This document shows positions 22,415-31,707 of a stretch of 33,424 nt of DNA, piece by piece. Location of the stretch: contig CANRZD010000010.1 in the NCBI GenBank assembly GCA_947644325.1, positions 1 to 33,424 on the forward strand. Reading direction: 5' to 3'. Within the stretch, counting starts at the first letter, position 1. Each line of letters begins with the position of its first letter. Under the pieces are notes generated by a model. The model ran no database searches. It was given only the letters and a program-made list of their open reading frames with translations, and was not told the origin of the DNA. Source of the stretch: an uncultured Clostridia bacterium. Its GTDB lineage: Bacteria; Bacillota; Clostridia; Oscillospirales; Acutalibacteraceae. The translations under genes were made by a program, and so were the position numbers.

Positions 22415-23683
22415 GTGGTCTTCCCTTTTATGGACAGTCACAGTACAACGATGATTCTGGTTCTCATTGGGCTTATCGTGCTTTCCGGCTACTTTTCCGC
22501 TACCGAGACGGCCTTTTCGTCCCTGAACCGCATACGCCTGAAGAACATGGCCGCGGGCGGCAACAAGCGGGCCCAGACGGTCTTCGACCTGTCGGAAAAT
22601 TACGACGAGCTGCTCTCCACCATCCTGGTGGGCAACAACATCGTGAACATCGCCTCGGCCTCCATTGCCACCACCCTGTTCGTCAGGGCCCTGGGGGAAG
22701 ATATCGGCCCCACGGTCTCTACTGTAGTCATGACGGTGGTGGTGCTCATCTTCGGCGAAGTGAGCCCCAAGAGCCTGGCAAAGGAGAACGCCGAGAGCTT
22801 CGCCATGTTCTCCGCCCCCTTCCTGCGGGTGCTGACGGTGGTGCTGCGGCCGGTAAACTTCCTCTTTTCCCAGCTGAAAAAGGGCCTGAGCCGCCTTTTC
22901 CGCACAAAGTCCGCCTATTCCATGACGGACAGCGAGCTTCTCACCATTGTGGAGGAAGCTGAGCAAGGCGGCGGCATCGACGAGGCCGAGGGCGCCATGC
23001 TGCGCAACGTCATCGAGTTCGACGACATAGAGGCCATCGACATTATGACCCCCCGGGTAGACGTGGAGGCTGTGCCCATAGACGCCAAGAAGGACGACGT
23101 GGCCCAGCTTTTCCGCTCTACGGGCTTCTCCCGGCTTCCGGTGTACCGGGAGACCATTGACAGCATCGTGGGCGTCATACACGAGAAGGATTTCTACGGC
23201 TTTGTGTGGGACACCGAGGAGGAGATCGACCACATCGTGAAGCCCGCCGAGTTCATCCCCCCCTCCATGAAGGTGTCGGCTGTTTTGAAGCTTCTGCAGC
23301 AGAGCAAGTCCCACATGGCCGTCATTGTAGACGAGTTCGGCGGCACCGAGGGCATCATCACCCTGGAGGACGTGCTGGAGGAGCTGGTGGGCGAGATCTG
23401 GGACGAGCACGATCAGGTGGTGCAGGAGGGCATACAGAAGCTGAAGGAGGGGGAGTACCGGGTGTTCTGCTCGGCTGATTTGGACGACCTCTTTGAGTTT
23501 TTCCACCTGGAGTGCGAGACGGACGCCTCCACCATCAACGGCTGGATACTGGAGAACCTGGACCGCATCCCCTCTGTAGGCGACGCTTTCAGCTTCCAGG
23601 GCCTTACCTTCACCGTGGCCCGGGTGGACAGCAACCGCACCCAGGAGGTGCTGGTGCGCTGCCCTATTGATTCCGCTACATAA
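22415..23683 (+). CDS. HlyC/CorC-type membrane protein with CBS pair (CNNM/DUF21)
   Basis: About 422 aa. The start is uncertain: the GTG at 22415 lies one base after AAAGGAT, the ATG at 22430 lies fifteen bases away, and neither spacing is ideal. The N-terminal DUF21/CNNM domain (residues 12-190) has four membrane segments with GYFSATETAFSSLNRIRLKNMA and FGEVSPKSLAKENAE. A CBS pair follows (IMTPRVDVEAVPIDAKKDDVAQLF, LLQQSKSHMAVIVDEFGGTEGIITLEDVLEELVGEIWDEHD), then a CorC_HlyC C-terminal domain (GWILENLDRIPSVGDAFSFQGLTFTVARVDSNRTQEVLV). Related proteins export Mg2+ or Co2+; 'hemolysin' is an old misnomer. Its stop codon touches that of recQ with no base between. Confidence 0.93.
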   Translation: MVFPFMDSHSTTMILVLIGLIVLSGYFSATETAFSSLNRIRLKNMAAGGNKRAQTVFDLSENYDELLSTILVGNNIVNIASASIATTLFVRALGEDIGPTVSTVVMTVVVLIFGEVSPKSLAKENAESFAMFSAPFLRVLTVVLRPVNFLFSQLKKGLSRLFRTKSAYSMTDSELLTIVEEAEQGGGIDEAEGAMLRNVIEFDDIEAIDIMTPRVDVEAVPIDAKKDDVAQLFRSTGFSRLPVYRETIDSIVGVIHEKDFYGFVWDTEEEIDHIVKPAEFIPPSMKVSAVLKLLQQSKSHMAVIVDEFGGTEGIITLEDVLEELVGEIWDEHDQVVQEGIQKLKEGEYRVFCSADLDDLFEFFHLECETDASTINGWILENLDRIPSVGDAFSFQGLTFTVARVDSNRTQEVLVRCPIDSAT

Positions 23684-25516
23684 TCACGCCTCCCCAGTAA
23701 ACAGGGAGAGGAAGGCCGGGCCGTACTTTTTGGCCTTTACCTCCCCCACCCCAGAGACAAGGCGGAACTCCTCCATGGTCTGGGGGCGCTTTATGGCCAT
23801 GTCAGAAAGGGTGGCGTTTGAAAAGACAATATAGGCGGGCACGTTTTCCTTCGTGGCAAGCTTTGCCCGCAGGGCCCGCAGTTTCTCATAGAGCTCTGCC
23901 GTTTCCTCGTCCCCCTGCGCCTGCGCGGCGCAGGCTGGGGCGAGTTTTTCTTGCTGCTGGGGCTTAAGGCGGGTAAAGAGCACCTTTTCTCCCCCTGTGA
24001 GCACCCCCCGGGCCCGCTCCCCCAGGCGCAGCACCGGGTACTCCCCGGCCCCCTGCTCCAGGTAGCCTGTAAGGGTCAGAAAGTCCACATAGGCCGAAAG
24101 GGCCGCCCGGGGCACGTCCGCCATGATGCCGTAGGTGGAGAGGGTATCGAGGCCCCAGTCCTTTATCTTCTGGCGCTTGCTGCCCCGCAGCATGTCGATG
24201 ATAAGGGCGCTGCCCATGCTGTTCTTGTATTTGCGCTCTACCCGCGCCACCCCAGACAATATCTTCTGGGCCTCCAGGGTGATGTCCCACTGTTCGGTCT
24301 CCCCTTGGCAGCTGCCGCAGTTGCCGCAGGCGGCGGGGGCCTTCTGGCCGAAGTACCCCAGCAGGAAGGCCCGCAGGCACCCGAAGGTCCCGCAGTATTC
24401 GGTCATCTGGCGCAGGCGCTCCAGGTCCCGGGCCCGCACCTGGCGGCGCTCCGCTTCGGTGAGGGATTCGTTCTCCTGGGCGTTATCAATAAGGAACCGG
24501 GCCGTGCGCACGTCCCTTTGGGAAAAGAGCAGGGCGCAGTGGGCGGGCTGGCCGTCGCGCCCTGCCCGGCCCGCCTCCTGGTAGTAGCTTTCCAGGTTCT
24601 TTGGCATGTTGTAGTGCACCACAAAGCTCACGTTCGACTTGTCGATCCCCATGCCGAAGGCGTTGGTGGCGGCCATGACCCGGGCCCGGTCGTACTCGAA
24701 GTCCTCCTGGTTTTTCTGCCTTTCTTCGTCCGTGAGCCCCGCGTGGTAGCGGGTGGCAGCCACACCCTTTTGCCGCAATAGGGCGCAGACCTCCTCCACG
24801 CCTTTGCGGGTGGCGCAGTAGACGATGCCGCTCTGCCCCGGGCGCTTGCCGATAAAATCCAGGAGCCAGGCGTCCTTGTCCTTCACCCGCACCACCTCGA
24901 AAAACAGGTTGGGCCGGTCGAAGCCGGTTGTAAGCCGCAGGGGGTCCTGAAGCCCCAAGAGCTTTTCGATGTCGTCCTTTACTTCCCCGGTGGCCGTGGC
25001 CGTAAAGGCCCCCACCGCCGGGCGCTGGGGCAGGGCCTGTATAAACTCCGGTATCTCCAGGTAGCTGGGCCTGAAATCCTGCCCCCACTGGGAGACGCAG
25101 TGGGCTTCGTCCACCGCCAGCAGCGAGAGCCCCGCGTCTTTTACGAGCCCCAGAAACTCCGGGTCCGACAGGCGCTCGGGCGCAACGTACAAAAGCTTCA
25201 CGGCCCCCACCCGGGCCCGCTCCAGGGCCTGCTGCCGCTCTGGGAAGCTCTGGGAGGAATGGATGCAGGCGGCGGGCACGCCGCTGTGGGTCAGGGCTGC
25301 CACCTGGTCCTTCATCAGGGAGATAAGGGGCGACACCACCACCGTGAGGCCGGAAAGCAGCATGGCCGGCAGCTGGTAGCACACCGATTTCCCCGCCCCC
25401 GTGGGCATGACCCCCAGCACGTCCCGGCCGGAGAGCAGGGCGTCTATAAGCGCCTCCTGCCCCTCCCGGAAGCCCTGGTGGCCGAAAAGGACCTTTAAGA
25501 GCGTGAGCTTGTCCAT
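23684..25516 (-). CDS. recQ: ATP-dependent DNA helicase RecQ
   Basis: 610 aa. Superfamily 2 motifs are FREGQEALIDALLSGRDVLGVMPTGAGKSVCYQLP (Walker A K43), VDEAHCVSQWGQDFRPSY, and FGMGIDKSNVSFVVHYNMPKNLESYYQEAGRAGRDG. The zinc site (CGTFGCLRAFLLGYFG...CGNCGSC) and winged-helix (RQC) region follow, and an HRDC domain ends the protein (TLSDMAIKRPQTMEEFRLVSGVGEVKAKKYG). It unwinds DNA 3'-5' in recombination and fork repair. The ATG overlaps the recD2 stop by one base (TAATG), so the two helicases are translated together. There is no space for a terminator between recQ and the convergent gene. Confidence 0.96.
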   Translation of the reverse strand: MDKLTLLKVLFGHQGFREGQEALIDALLSGRDVLGVMPTGAGKSVCYQLPAMLLSGLTVVVSPLISLMKDQVAALTHSGVPAACIHSSQSFPERQQALERARVGAVKLLYVAPERLSDPEFLGLVKDAGLSLLAVDEAHCVSQWGQDFRPSYLEIPEFIQALPQRPAVGAFTATATGEVKDDIEKLLGLQDPLRLTTGFDRPNLFFEVVRVKDKDAWLLDFIGKRPGQSGIVYCATRKGVEEVCALLRQKGVAATRYHAGLTDEERQKNQEDFEYDRARVMAATNAFGMGIDKSNVSFVVHYNMPKNLESYYQEAGRAGRDGQPAHCALLFSQRDVRTARFLIDNAQENESLTEAERRQVRARDLERLRQMTEYCGTFGCLRAFLLGYFGQKAPAACGNCGSCQGETEQWDITLEAQKILSGVARVERKYKNSMGSALIIDMLRGSKRQKIKDWGLDTLSTYGIMADVPRAALSAYVDFLTLTGYLEQGAGEYPVLRLGERARGVLTGGEKVLFTRLKPQQQEKLAPACAAQAQGDEETAELYEKLRALRAKLATKENVPAYIVFSNATLSDMAIKRPQTMEEFRLVSGVGEVKAKKYGPAFLSLFTGEA

Positions 25517-27732
25517 TACAGCGCCTCCTCTTCCCGGGCGAGAAAGCGCCCCAGGCCCGTGTAGCGGCGGGTCTTGCGGTCGTTTTCTATCATGGCGGCG
25601 ATGGTGGCCCTGCGCCCCACTAAGATGAGCAGCTGCTTTGCCCGGGTGACCCCGGTGTAGAGCAGGTTCCGGTAGCGCAGCTGGCCCGGCGGGTCCAAAA
25701 CCGGGATGACGACGGCGGTGAACTCATTGCCCTGGCTCTTGTGCACGGTGACGGCGTAGGCGGGCTCCAGCTCGTTTGCGGCGTGCTCGAAGTCATAGAG
25801 CACTTCCTTATCGTCGATCTGCACCCGTATGGCCGCCCCGGGCCGGTCGATTTCCGTAATGACCCCCATGTCCCCGTTGAAGACCCCTTCCCCGGAGGTG
25901 CCGTCCTCCCGCACCCAGGGCAGGTTGTAGTCGTTTTTCACCTGCATGACCTTGTCCCCCAGGCGGTAGAGCTGGCCGTTTATCTTCGCCTCCGTCTTGC
26001 CCTTCTGGGGGGGGTTCACGGCCTCCCGCAGAAGTTTATTGAGCTCCACGGTGCCCAGCTCCCCCTTGCGGCCCGGGCACAGCACCTGTATGTCAGAAAG
26101 GCTCGAAAAGCCGTAGCTTTTGGGCAAACGCTGGGCGCACAGGGACACAATGAGCTTCTGGGCCTCGCCCCCGTCCTCCCGGGGCATGAAGAAGAAGTCG
26201 CTGTCCCGGCGGGAGAGCTCCGGCAGCTCACCCTTTACGATGCGGTGGGCGTTCGTGACAATGAGGCTTTCCATGGACTGGCGGAATATTTCTTTCAGCT
26301 GCACCGTGGGGAAAAGCTCTGACGCGATCAGGTCCCCCAGCACGTTCCCCGCCCCCACAGAGGGCAGCTGGTCGCTGTCCCCCACTAAGATGAGCCGGCA
26401 GGAAAGGGGCAGGGCTCGCAGCAGGCTCTCGAACACATAGGCGTCCACCATAGAGAGCTCGTCCACCACCAGGCAGTCGCAGTCCAAGGGGTTTCGCTCG
26501 TTGCGGGTGAAGACCGGGTTGTCCTGCTCGTCCCAGTCCACCTGCAGCATGCGGTGGATGGTCTTGGCCTCCTCCCCGGTAAGCTCGCTCATGCGCTTGG
26601 CCGCCCGGCCCGTGGGGGCCGCCAGCAGCACCTTTTCCCCGGAAATTTTCAAGATGTGGATGATGGCGTTGAGCGTAGTGGTCTTGCCCGTGCCGGGGCC
26701 CCCGGTGAGGATGAGCACGCCCTTCTCCATGGCGGCCCGTATGGCCTCCTTCTGCTTCTCGGCGTAGCGTATGCCCCGGCTGCGCTCGATAGTGGCGATC
26801 TGCAGGGCCGCGCCCTTTAAGGCCTTGGGCGGCATGCGCAGCATGGCCTTCATGCGGGCGGCGATATAGGACTCTGAGAGATGCTGCTTATCGAGAAAGA
26901 TAAAGTCCTTCCCGTCAAAGTTCTCGCACCGGGTGGCGAGGCTCTCGCACAGGGTGTACACGGCGTCCTGGGCCAGGTCCACCTCCACCCCCAGCATGTG
27001 GGCGGCGGCGGGGCACAGCTTGTCCCAGGGCAGGCAGGTGTGGCCGTTTAAGAGATTGTGCCGCAGCACGAACAGCACCCCCGCCTGCACCCGCCCCAGG
27101 TCGTCCCGGGGCTTCTCCATGCTTTCCGCGATGCTGTCCGCAATGTCAAAGCTGATGCCGACGCCCTCCTCGCACAGCCGGTAGGGGTCCTCCTGTATGC
27201 AGGAAAGGGAATCGGGCCCATAGGCCTTCCACACCAGCACGGCCTCCTCGGGCCGCACGCCGTAGGCCGAAAGGTACGCCATAAGCTCCCGTATGCCGAA
27301 GACCCGCCGAAGCTCCTCCCCCATGGCCCGGGCCTTCTCTTCGGTGATGCCCTTTACCTGGGTCAGCCGCTCCGGCTCCTGCTCGATGACCTCCAACGCC
27401 TTCTCCCCGAAGACCTCTACGATGCGCCGGGCCGTGGCGGGCCCTATGCCCTTCACCGCCCCGGAGGAAAGGTACTTGAGCATGGCGGCCGCCGTGGCCG
27501 GGCGCGCCCGCTCAAAGGCCGTGGCCTTAAACTGCTCCCCGAAGGAGGGGTGGGTGTCCCAGGCGCCGTAGACCTGCAGCTCCTCCCCCTCGCTGACAAA
27601 GGGGAAGGCCCCCACCACCGTGACCCTCTCCTCCCCCGCGGCCATCTCCAGCACGGTGTACTGGTTCTTGTCGTTGTGGTAGACCACGTGCTCTACCGTG
27701 CCCGTAAGCTCCAAAAGCCCGTTTTCCGCCAA
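25516..27732 (-). CDS. recD2: RecD2-type ATP-dependent 5'-3' DNA helicase
   Basis: 738 aa with a TTG start eight bases after GGAGGG. The long N-terminal region (residues 1-330) with an OB-like start (LTGTVEHVVYHNDKNQYTVLEM) and HhH-like segments (SSGAVKGIGPATARRIVEVFG, TQVKGITEEKARAM) is typical of RecD2, the form found without RecBC. The helicase core has Walker A LTGGPGTGKTTTLNAI, VVDELSMVDAYVFESLL, LVGDSDQLPSVGAGNVLGDL, LKEIFRQ and the C-terminal AVTVHKSQGNEFTAVVIP. It acts in mismatch and replication-fork repair. It begins one base after the stop of the preceding 116-aa membrane protein gene. Confidence 0.95.
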   Translation of the reverse strand: MAENGLLELTGTVEHVVYHNDKNQYTVLEMAAGEERVTVVGAFPFVSEGEELQVYGAWDTHPSFGEQFKATAFERARPATAAAMLKYLSSGAVKGIGPATARRIVEVFGEKALEVIEQEPERLTQVKGITEEKARAMGEELRRVFGIRELMAYLSAYGVRPEEAVLVWKAYGPDSLSCIQEDPYRLCEEGVGISFDIADSIAESMEKPRDDLGRVQAGVLFVLRHNLLNGHTCLPWDKLCPAAAHMLGVEVDLAQDAVYTLCESLATRCENFDGKDFIFLDKQHLSESYIAARMKAMLRMPPKALKGAALQIATIERSRGIRYAEKQKEAIRAAMEKGVLILTGGPGTGKTTTLNAIIHILKISGEKVLLAAPTGRAAKRMSELTGEEAKTIHRMLQVDWDEQDNPVFTRNERNPLDCDCLVVDELSMVDAYVFESLLRALPLSCRLILVGDSDQLPSVGAGNVLGDLIASELFPTVQLKEIFRQSMESLIVTNAHRIVKGELPELSRRDSDFFFMPREDGGEAQKLIVSLCAQRLPKSYGFSSLSDIQVLCPGRKGELGTVELNKLLREAVNPPQKGKTEAKINGQLYRLGDKVMQVKNDYNLPWVREDGTSGEGVFNGDMGVITEIDRPGAAIRVQIDDKEVLYDFEHAANELEPAYAVTVHKSQGNEFTAVVIPVLDPPGQLRYRNLLYTGVTRAKQLLILVGRRATIAAMIENDRKTRRYTGLGRFLAREEEAL

Positions 27733-27733
27733 A

Positions 27734-28084
27734 TTACCGTCCCTCCTGCCCGTTTTCGTCCTTTATACTATCATACACCAATTCTTCCCTTTTGCAAACC
27801 CTCATTTCCGGGTACCGCAGCCGCAGGAACCGGCAGATGGAAAGAAGCTCCGGGGTTTCCTCCGGCAGCACGCAAATAAGGCCGCAGCCCCCGCCCATCC
27901 ACCGGGCCCGCTCGGCGGCGGCCCGCACCAGGGCCTCGCAGTCCTCCGCGCCCTGAGGGAAGACGAGAAGGGCCAGTCTTCCCCCTTCTATGGGCTTTGT
28001 GGCCCAGAAGACCACAAGGCGGCAGAGCTCCGCCGCCCCTAAGATCATCAGCACGGCCCCGGCCGCGCACAGAAGTATATTCAT
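27734..28084 (-). CDS. 116-aa membrane-anchored protein upstream of recD2
   Basis: Start at the ATG at 28084 (MNILLCAAGAVLMILGAAELCRLVVFW), four bases after AAGGGGGTG; the track start eight codons earlier is less supported. One N-terminal membrane helix is followed by a soluble domain of about 85 residues (GGRLALLVFPQGAEDCEALVRAAAERARWMGGGCGLICVLPEETPELLSICRFLRLRYPEMRVCKREEL). I recall similar short proteins in Clostridia but know no function. It is one base from recD2 and forms its operon with recD2 and recQ. I see no convincing SigA promoter in front of it. Confidence 0.7.
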   Translation of the reverse strand: MNILLCAAGAVLMILGAAELCRLVVFWATKPIEGGRLALLVFPQGAEDCEALVRAAAERARWMGGGCGLICVLPEETPELLSICRFLRLRYPEMRVCKREELVYDSIKDENGQEGR

Positions 28085-28139
28085 ACCGCACCCCCTTAAC
28101 GCCATCCTATGCGAAGGCGGGGCCCTGCGTGCATGAAAA

Positions 28140-28168
28140 GGGAGCGCCCTTTTCAGTAAGACGCTCCC
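28140..28168 (-). terminator. Terminator of metK
   Basis: On the minus strand GGGAGCG...CGCTCCC (7-bp stem plus internal pairs), followed by TTTTC. Confidence 0.8.
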
Positions 28169-28186
28169 TAAGAAAGTCCGCGTTTC

Positions 28187-29362
28187 TTATTTCACAGCCT
28201 CCAGCAAGGCGTCGATGCGGTCGGTCTTCTCCCAGGCCACGCCCAGGTCCTCCCGGCCCATGTGGCCGTAGGCGGCCAGCTGCCGGTAGATGGGGCGGCG
28301 CAGGTCCAGCTCCTTGATGATGGCCGTGGGCCGCAGGTCAAAGACCTTGCGCACGGCGTCGCTCAGCGCCTCGTCAGAGACAGTGCCGGTGCCGAAGGTG
28401 TCCACCATAATGGACACGGGCCGGGCCACCCCGATGGCGTAGGCAAGCTCTACCTCGCACTTTTTCGCAAGGCCCGCGGCCACGATGTTCTTTGCCACCC
28501 ACCGGGCGGCGTAGGCGGCGGAGCGGTCCACCTTGGTGGGGTCCTTGCCGGAGAAGGCCCCGCCCCCGTGGCGGCCGTAGCCGCCGTAGGTGTCCACGAT
28601 GATCTTGCGCCCGGTAAGGCCGCTGTCCCCTACGGGCCCGCCGATGACGAAGCGCCCGGTGGGGTTGATGTAGATGCGGGTCTGCTGGTCAACGAGGCCG
28701 GCGGGCACGATGGGCTTGATGACATACTTTACCATGTCCTTCTTCAGCTTCTCCAGCTTCACGCCCTCGTCGTGCTGGGTGGAGATGACGATGGCCTCGA
28801 TGCGCTTCACTTCGTCCCCGTCGTACTCCACGGTGACCTGGGTCTTGCCGTCGGGCCGCAGGTACTTGAGGGTGCCGTCCTTGCGCACAGTGGCCAGCTG
28901 CTTAGCCAGCTTGTGGGACAGGGAGATGGCCAAAGGCATGTACTCCGGGGTCTCGTCGCAGGCGAAGCCGAACATCATGCCCTGGTCCCCGGCGCCGATG
29001 AGGCTGTTCTCGTCGGTCTCGCCGTTTTTGGCTTCTAAAGATTCGTTGACGCCCATGGCGATGTCCGGGGACTGGGCGTCGATAGAGGTCATAACGCCGC
29101 AGGTGTTGCCGTCAAAGCCGCAGGCCGGGTCGTCATAGCCGATGCCCTTGACCACCTCCCGCACCACGGCGGGGATGTCCACATAGCAGGTGGTGGCGAT
29201 CTCCCCCATCACGTGGATGATGCCGGTGGTGGCCGTGGTCTCGCAGGCCACGTGGGCCCCCGGGTCCTTCTCCAGAATGGCGTCCAAAACCGCGTCGGAA
29301 ATCTGGTCGCACACCTTGTCGGGGTGGCCCTCGGTGACAGATTCGGAAGTAAACAGCTTCAT
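28187..29362 (-). CDS. metK: S-adenosylmethionine synthetase
   Basis: 391 aa, full length. It makes SAM from methionine and ATP. Signatures are [30 protein letters not shown], the [10 protein letters not shown] motif near residue 120 and [31 protein letters not shown]. The DPDK-type aspartate and the flexible loop are intact. The start follows AAAGGGG. Expression is under a SAM-I riboswitch, closing a feedback loop by its own product. The SAM users trmB and rsmF are in this window. Confidence 0.98.
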   Translation of the reverse strand: MKLFTSESVTEGHPDKVCDQISDAVLDAILEKDPGAHVACETTATTGIIHVMGEIATTCYVDIPAVVREVVKGIGYDDPACGFDGNTCGVMTSIDAQSPDIAMGVNESLEAKNGETDENSLIGAGDQGMMFGFACDETPEYMPLAISLSHKLAKQLATVRKDGTLKYLRPDGKTQVTVEYDGDEVKRIEAIVISTQHDEGVKLEKLKKDMVKYVIKPIVPAGLVDQQTRIYINPTGRFVIGGPVGDSGLTGRKIIVDTYGGYGRHGGGAFSGKDPTKVDRSAAYAARWVAKNIVAAGLAKKCEVELAYAIGVARPVSIMVDTFGTGTVSDEALSDAVRKVFDLRPTAIIKELDLRRPIYRQLAAYGHMGREDLGVAWEKTDRIDALLEAVK

Positions 29363-29410
29363 AAAATTTTGCCCCTTTCAGAAAATTTTTCAAGCCTTTG
29401 GACCCCGAAT

Positions 29411-29442
29411 CAAGAAAAGGGCTCCTCGAAAAACGAGGGCCC
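29411..29442 (-). terminator. Riboswitch terminator (expression platform) of metK
   Basis: On the minus strand GGGCCCTCG, loop TTTTT, CGAGGAGCCC, then TTTTCTT. It forms when SAM binds the aptamer upstream. Confidence 0.9.
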
Positions 29443-29450
29443 TTCTACCG

Positions 29451-29550
29451 CCTCATCTTTCGGTTTACACCGCAGGAATTGGCACCTTGCAGCTTGCGCC
29501 ACAGGTTGCCGGGCATCACAGGGCCTGTCCCTCCGCCTCTCTTGATAAGG
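29451..29550 (-). promoter_or_regulatory. SAM-I (S-box) riboswitch aptamer
   Basis: The minus strand reads CCTTATCAAGAGAGGCGGAG GGA...GCCCGGCAACC...AAGGTGCCAATTCC...GAAAGATGAGG. These are the conserved blocks of the S-box: the kink-turn AAGAGAGG, the pseudoknot GGCAACC segment, GGTGCCAATTCC, and a P1 stem of CCTTATC with GATGAGG. It is followed by an intrinsic terminator and then metK. Confidence 0.95.
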
Positions 29551-29569
29551 ATCTATTCAGCTTTTCTTT

Positions 29570-29598
29570 ATTATAGCACCGGCCCTTCCCCTTGTCAA
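29570..29598 (-). promoter_or_regulatory. Promoter of the metK riboswitch
   Basis: On the minus strand TTGACA (29598-29593), 17-bp spacer, TATAAT (29575-29570): fully consensus. It begins four bases past the stop of the IMPase gene. Confidence 0.9.
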
Positions 29599-29601
29599 CT
29601 G

Positions 29602-30375
29602 TCACAGGGCAGAAAAATGGCGCATCGTGACGGCCGAAAGCTCTGCAAACACCCGGGGGCTTCCCGCCACCACAACCGAGGGGCGGCTGTAGTCAAGGGG
29701 GCTCAACTGGGCCCCGGCCTCTCTCAGTATCACAGAGGCGGCGCAGAAGTCCCAGGGGGACAGGACGGACTCGAAGAACCCGTCGCACCGGCCCGCTGCC
29801 ACATAGCACAGGTCCAGTGCCGCCGAGCCCGAGCGGCGCATGTCCCCGCAAAGCAGGAAAACTTCCTTCACGGCGGCAAAGGTGGCCTCGGCCCGCTCCC
29901 GGTAATAGGGGGAGGTGCCGAAGGCGATGAGGGCGTTTTCCATGGGGGCCTGCCCCGCTTCTATGGGTTCGCCGTTACAGAAGGCGCCCCCGCCCTTTAC
30001 GGCGGTGAAGAGCTCATGGGCCCACACGTCGTACACCAGGCCCATGACCCCCTCCCCGTCCTTTACGAGCCCCACGGAGACCGCGCAGGGCCGGTAGCCC
30101 CGCATGAAGTTGGTGGTGCCGTCTATGGGGTCGATGACCCAGTTGTAGCCGGGGAGAAGCTCATTCTGCTCCTTCTCCTCGGCGAAGAAATGGGCCCCGG
30201 GCAGCAAGGGCCCCAGCCGCTCCAGCAGGAATTTCTGGGAGGCAAGGTCCGCCTCTGTGACGAAATTGGCGTGGCCCTCTTTGGAGTAGACCCGGGGGTG
30301 GGAAAGGCCCCTGATCATGGCCCCGTCCTCCCGCACGATCTTTTCCGCTTTCGTTAATATTTTACTGAGCTCCAT
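29602..30375 (-). CDS. Inositol monophosphatase family phosphatase
   Basis: 257 aa. The metal-binding signatures of the lithium-sensitive phosphatases are complete: FFAEEKEQNE (Glu), WVIDPIDGTTNFMRG (DPIDGT) and SVLSPWDFCAASVILREAG. Likely substrates are inositol-1-phosphate, 3'-phosphoadenosine 5'-phosphate or sugar bisphosphates; sequence does not choose. GGAG lies seven bases before the ATG, and the gene overlaps the rarA 3' end by 14 bp, indicating cotranscription. No terminator follows; transcription would run into the metK leader. Confidence 0.93.
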   Translation of the reverse strand: MELSKILTKAEKIVREDGAMIRGLSHPRVYSKEGHANFVTEADLASQKFLLERLGPLLPGAHFFAEEKEQNELLPGYNWVIDPIDGTTNFMRGYRPCAVSVGLVKDGEGVMGLVYDVWAHELFTAVKGGGAFCNGEPIEAGQAPMENALIAFGTSPYYRERAEATFAAVKEVFLLCGDMRRSGSAALDLCYVAAGRCDGFFESVLSPWDFCAASVILREAGAQLSPLDYSRPSVVVAGSPRVFAELSAVTMRHFSAL

Positions 30376-31690
30376 GATGCTTCTCCTTCCAGGCTTTTAT
30401 TTTCTCCAGCCGCTCCTTCACCCGGCCCTCCACCCCCTGGGTGGTGGGGGTGTAGTATTCCCGGCCCAAGAGGGAATCGGGCAGGCACTGCATGTCCGTC
30501 AGCTTCTCCTCTGTGTCGTGGGCGTACTGGTAGCCCTCCCCGTAGTGCAGGTCCTTCATGAGCCGGGTGGGGGCGTTGCGTATGACTAAAGGCACGGGCT
30601 CGGCCAGCATCTTCATGGCGTCCTTTTTGGCCGACTCGTAGGCCCTATACAGGGCGTTTGATTTGGGCGCCACCGACAGGTACACCACGGCCTGGGTCAG
30701 GTTCACGGTGCACTCTGACATGCCGATGAAGTGGCTGGCCTGATAGGCGGCCACGCACAGCTCCAGGGCCCGGGGGTCCGCCAGGCCCACGTCTTCGCTG
30801 GCAAAGCGGATGAGCCGCCGGGCCACATACAGGGGGTCCTCCCCGGCCTCCAGCATCCGGGCGAGCCAGTAGACGGCGGCGTCCGGGTCGCTGTTGCGCA
30901 TGGACTTGTGCAGGGCGGAGATGAGGTTATAGTGCTCCTCGCCGTTCTTGTCGTAGAGCAGGGAGCGCCGGTTCACGCACTGTTCCAGTATTTCCTCCGT
31001 GACCGTGACCCTGCCCCCCTCCCGGCGGCCGTTTAGGACCACCATCTCCAGGGTGCCCAGGGCGGTGCGGGCGTCACCGTTTGCGAAGGTGGCGATGGCC
31101 CCCAGCATCTCCTCCGCAATGTCCACCTGCTGGCCCCCAAAGCCCCGGGGGTCTGTGAGGGCCCGCTTCAAGAGGCCCACCAGCTCCTCCACCGAAAGGG
31201 CCTGCAGCACGAACACCCGGCACCGGGACAAAAGGGCGGCGTTTACCTCGAAAGAGGGGTTCTCAGTGGTGGCGCCGATGAGCACGATGCTGCCCCGCTC
31301 CACAAAGGGCAGGAAGGCGTCCTGCTGGGCCTTGTTGAAGCGGTGGATCTCGTCCACAAAGACGATGGTCTTTTCCCCGAAGCGGCGATTGTCCTCCGCC
31401 TGCTGCATCACCCCCCGTATCTCCTTGATGCCGCTGGTGACGGCGGAAAAGTCGATGAAGGTGGCCCGGGTGTGGTTGGCGATGACGTGGGCCAGGGTGG
31501 TCTTGCCCACCCCCGGCGGCCCCCAGAAGATCATGGAGGAGACCATGTCCTGCTGGATGATGCGGCGCAGCACCATCCCCTCCCCCAAAAGATGCTGCTG
31601 GCCCACCACCTCGTCGATGGTCCGGGGCCGCAGCCGGGCGGGAAGGGGCTGGGAAGCGCCGCTCCCCCCAAAGCTGAGTTGCTGGTCCAT
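30362..31690 (-). CDS. rarA: Replication-associated recombination protein A (RarA/MgsA)
   Basis: 442 aa from the ATG at 31690 (MDQQLSFGGSGASQPLPARLRPRTIDEVVGQQHLLG), with GGGAGGG nine bases upstream; the track's 606-aa ORF reads back through glpP in another frame. It is an AAA+ ATPase with Walker A WGPPGVGKTTLAHVIA, Walker B IVFVDEIHRFNKAQQDAFLP and sensor 1 LIGATTENPSFEVN. The C-terminal oligomerisation part contains DPLYVARRLIRFASEDVGLADPRAL and the conserved AYESAKKDAM. It acts at stalled replication forks. It is 17 bases downstream of glpP. Confidence 0.96.
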   Translation of the reverse strand: MDQQLSFGGSGASQPLPARLRPRTIDEVVGQQHLLGEGMVLRRIIQQDMVSSMIFWGPPGVGKTTLAHVIANHTRATFIDFSAVTSGIKEIRGVMQQAEDNRRFGEKTIVFVDEIHRFNKAQQDAFLPFVERGSIVLIGATTENPSFEVNAALLSRCRVFVLQALSVEELVGLLKRALTDPRGFGGQQVDIAEEMLGAIATFANGDARTALGTLEMVVLNGRREGGRVTVTEEILEQCVNRRSLLYDKNGEEHYNLISALHKSMRNSDPDAAVYWLARMLEAGEDPLYVARRLIRFASEDVGLADPRALELCVAAYQASHFIGMSECTVNLTQAVVYLSVAPKSNALYRAYESAKKDAMKMLAEPVPLVIRNAPTRLMKDLHYGEGYQYAHDTEEKLTDMQCLPDSLLGREYYTPTTQGVEGRVKERLEKIKAWKEKHHGAQ

Positions 31691-31707
31691 CGGGCGTGTC
31701 CCTCCCT

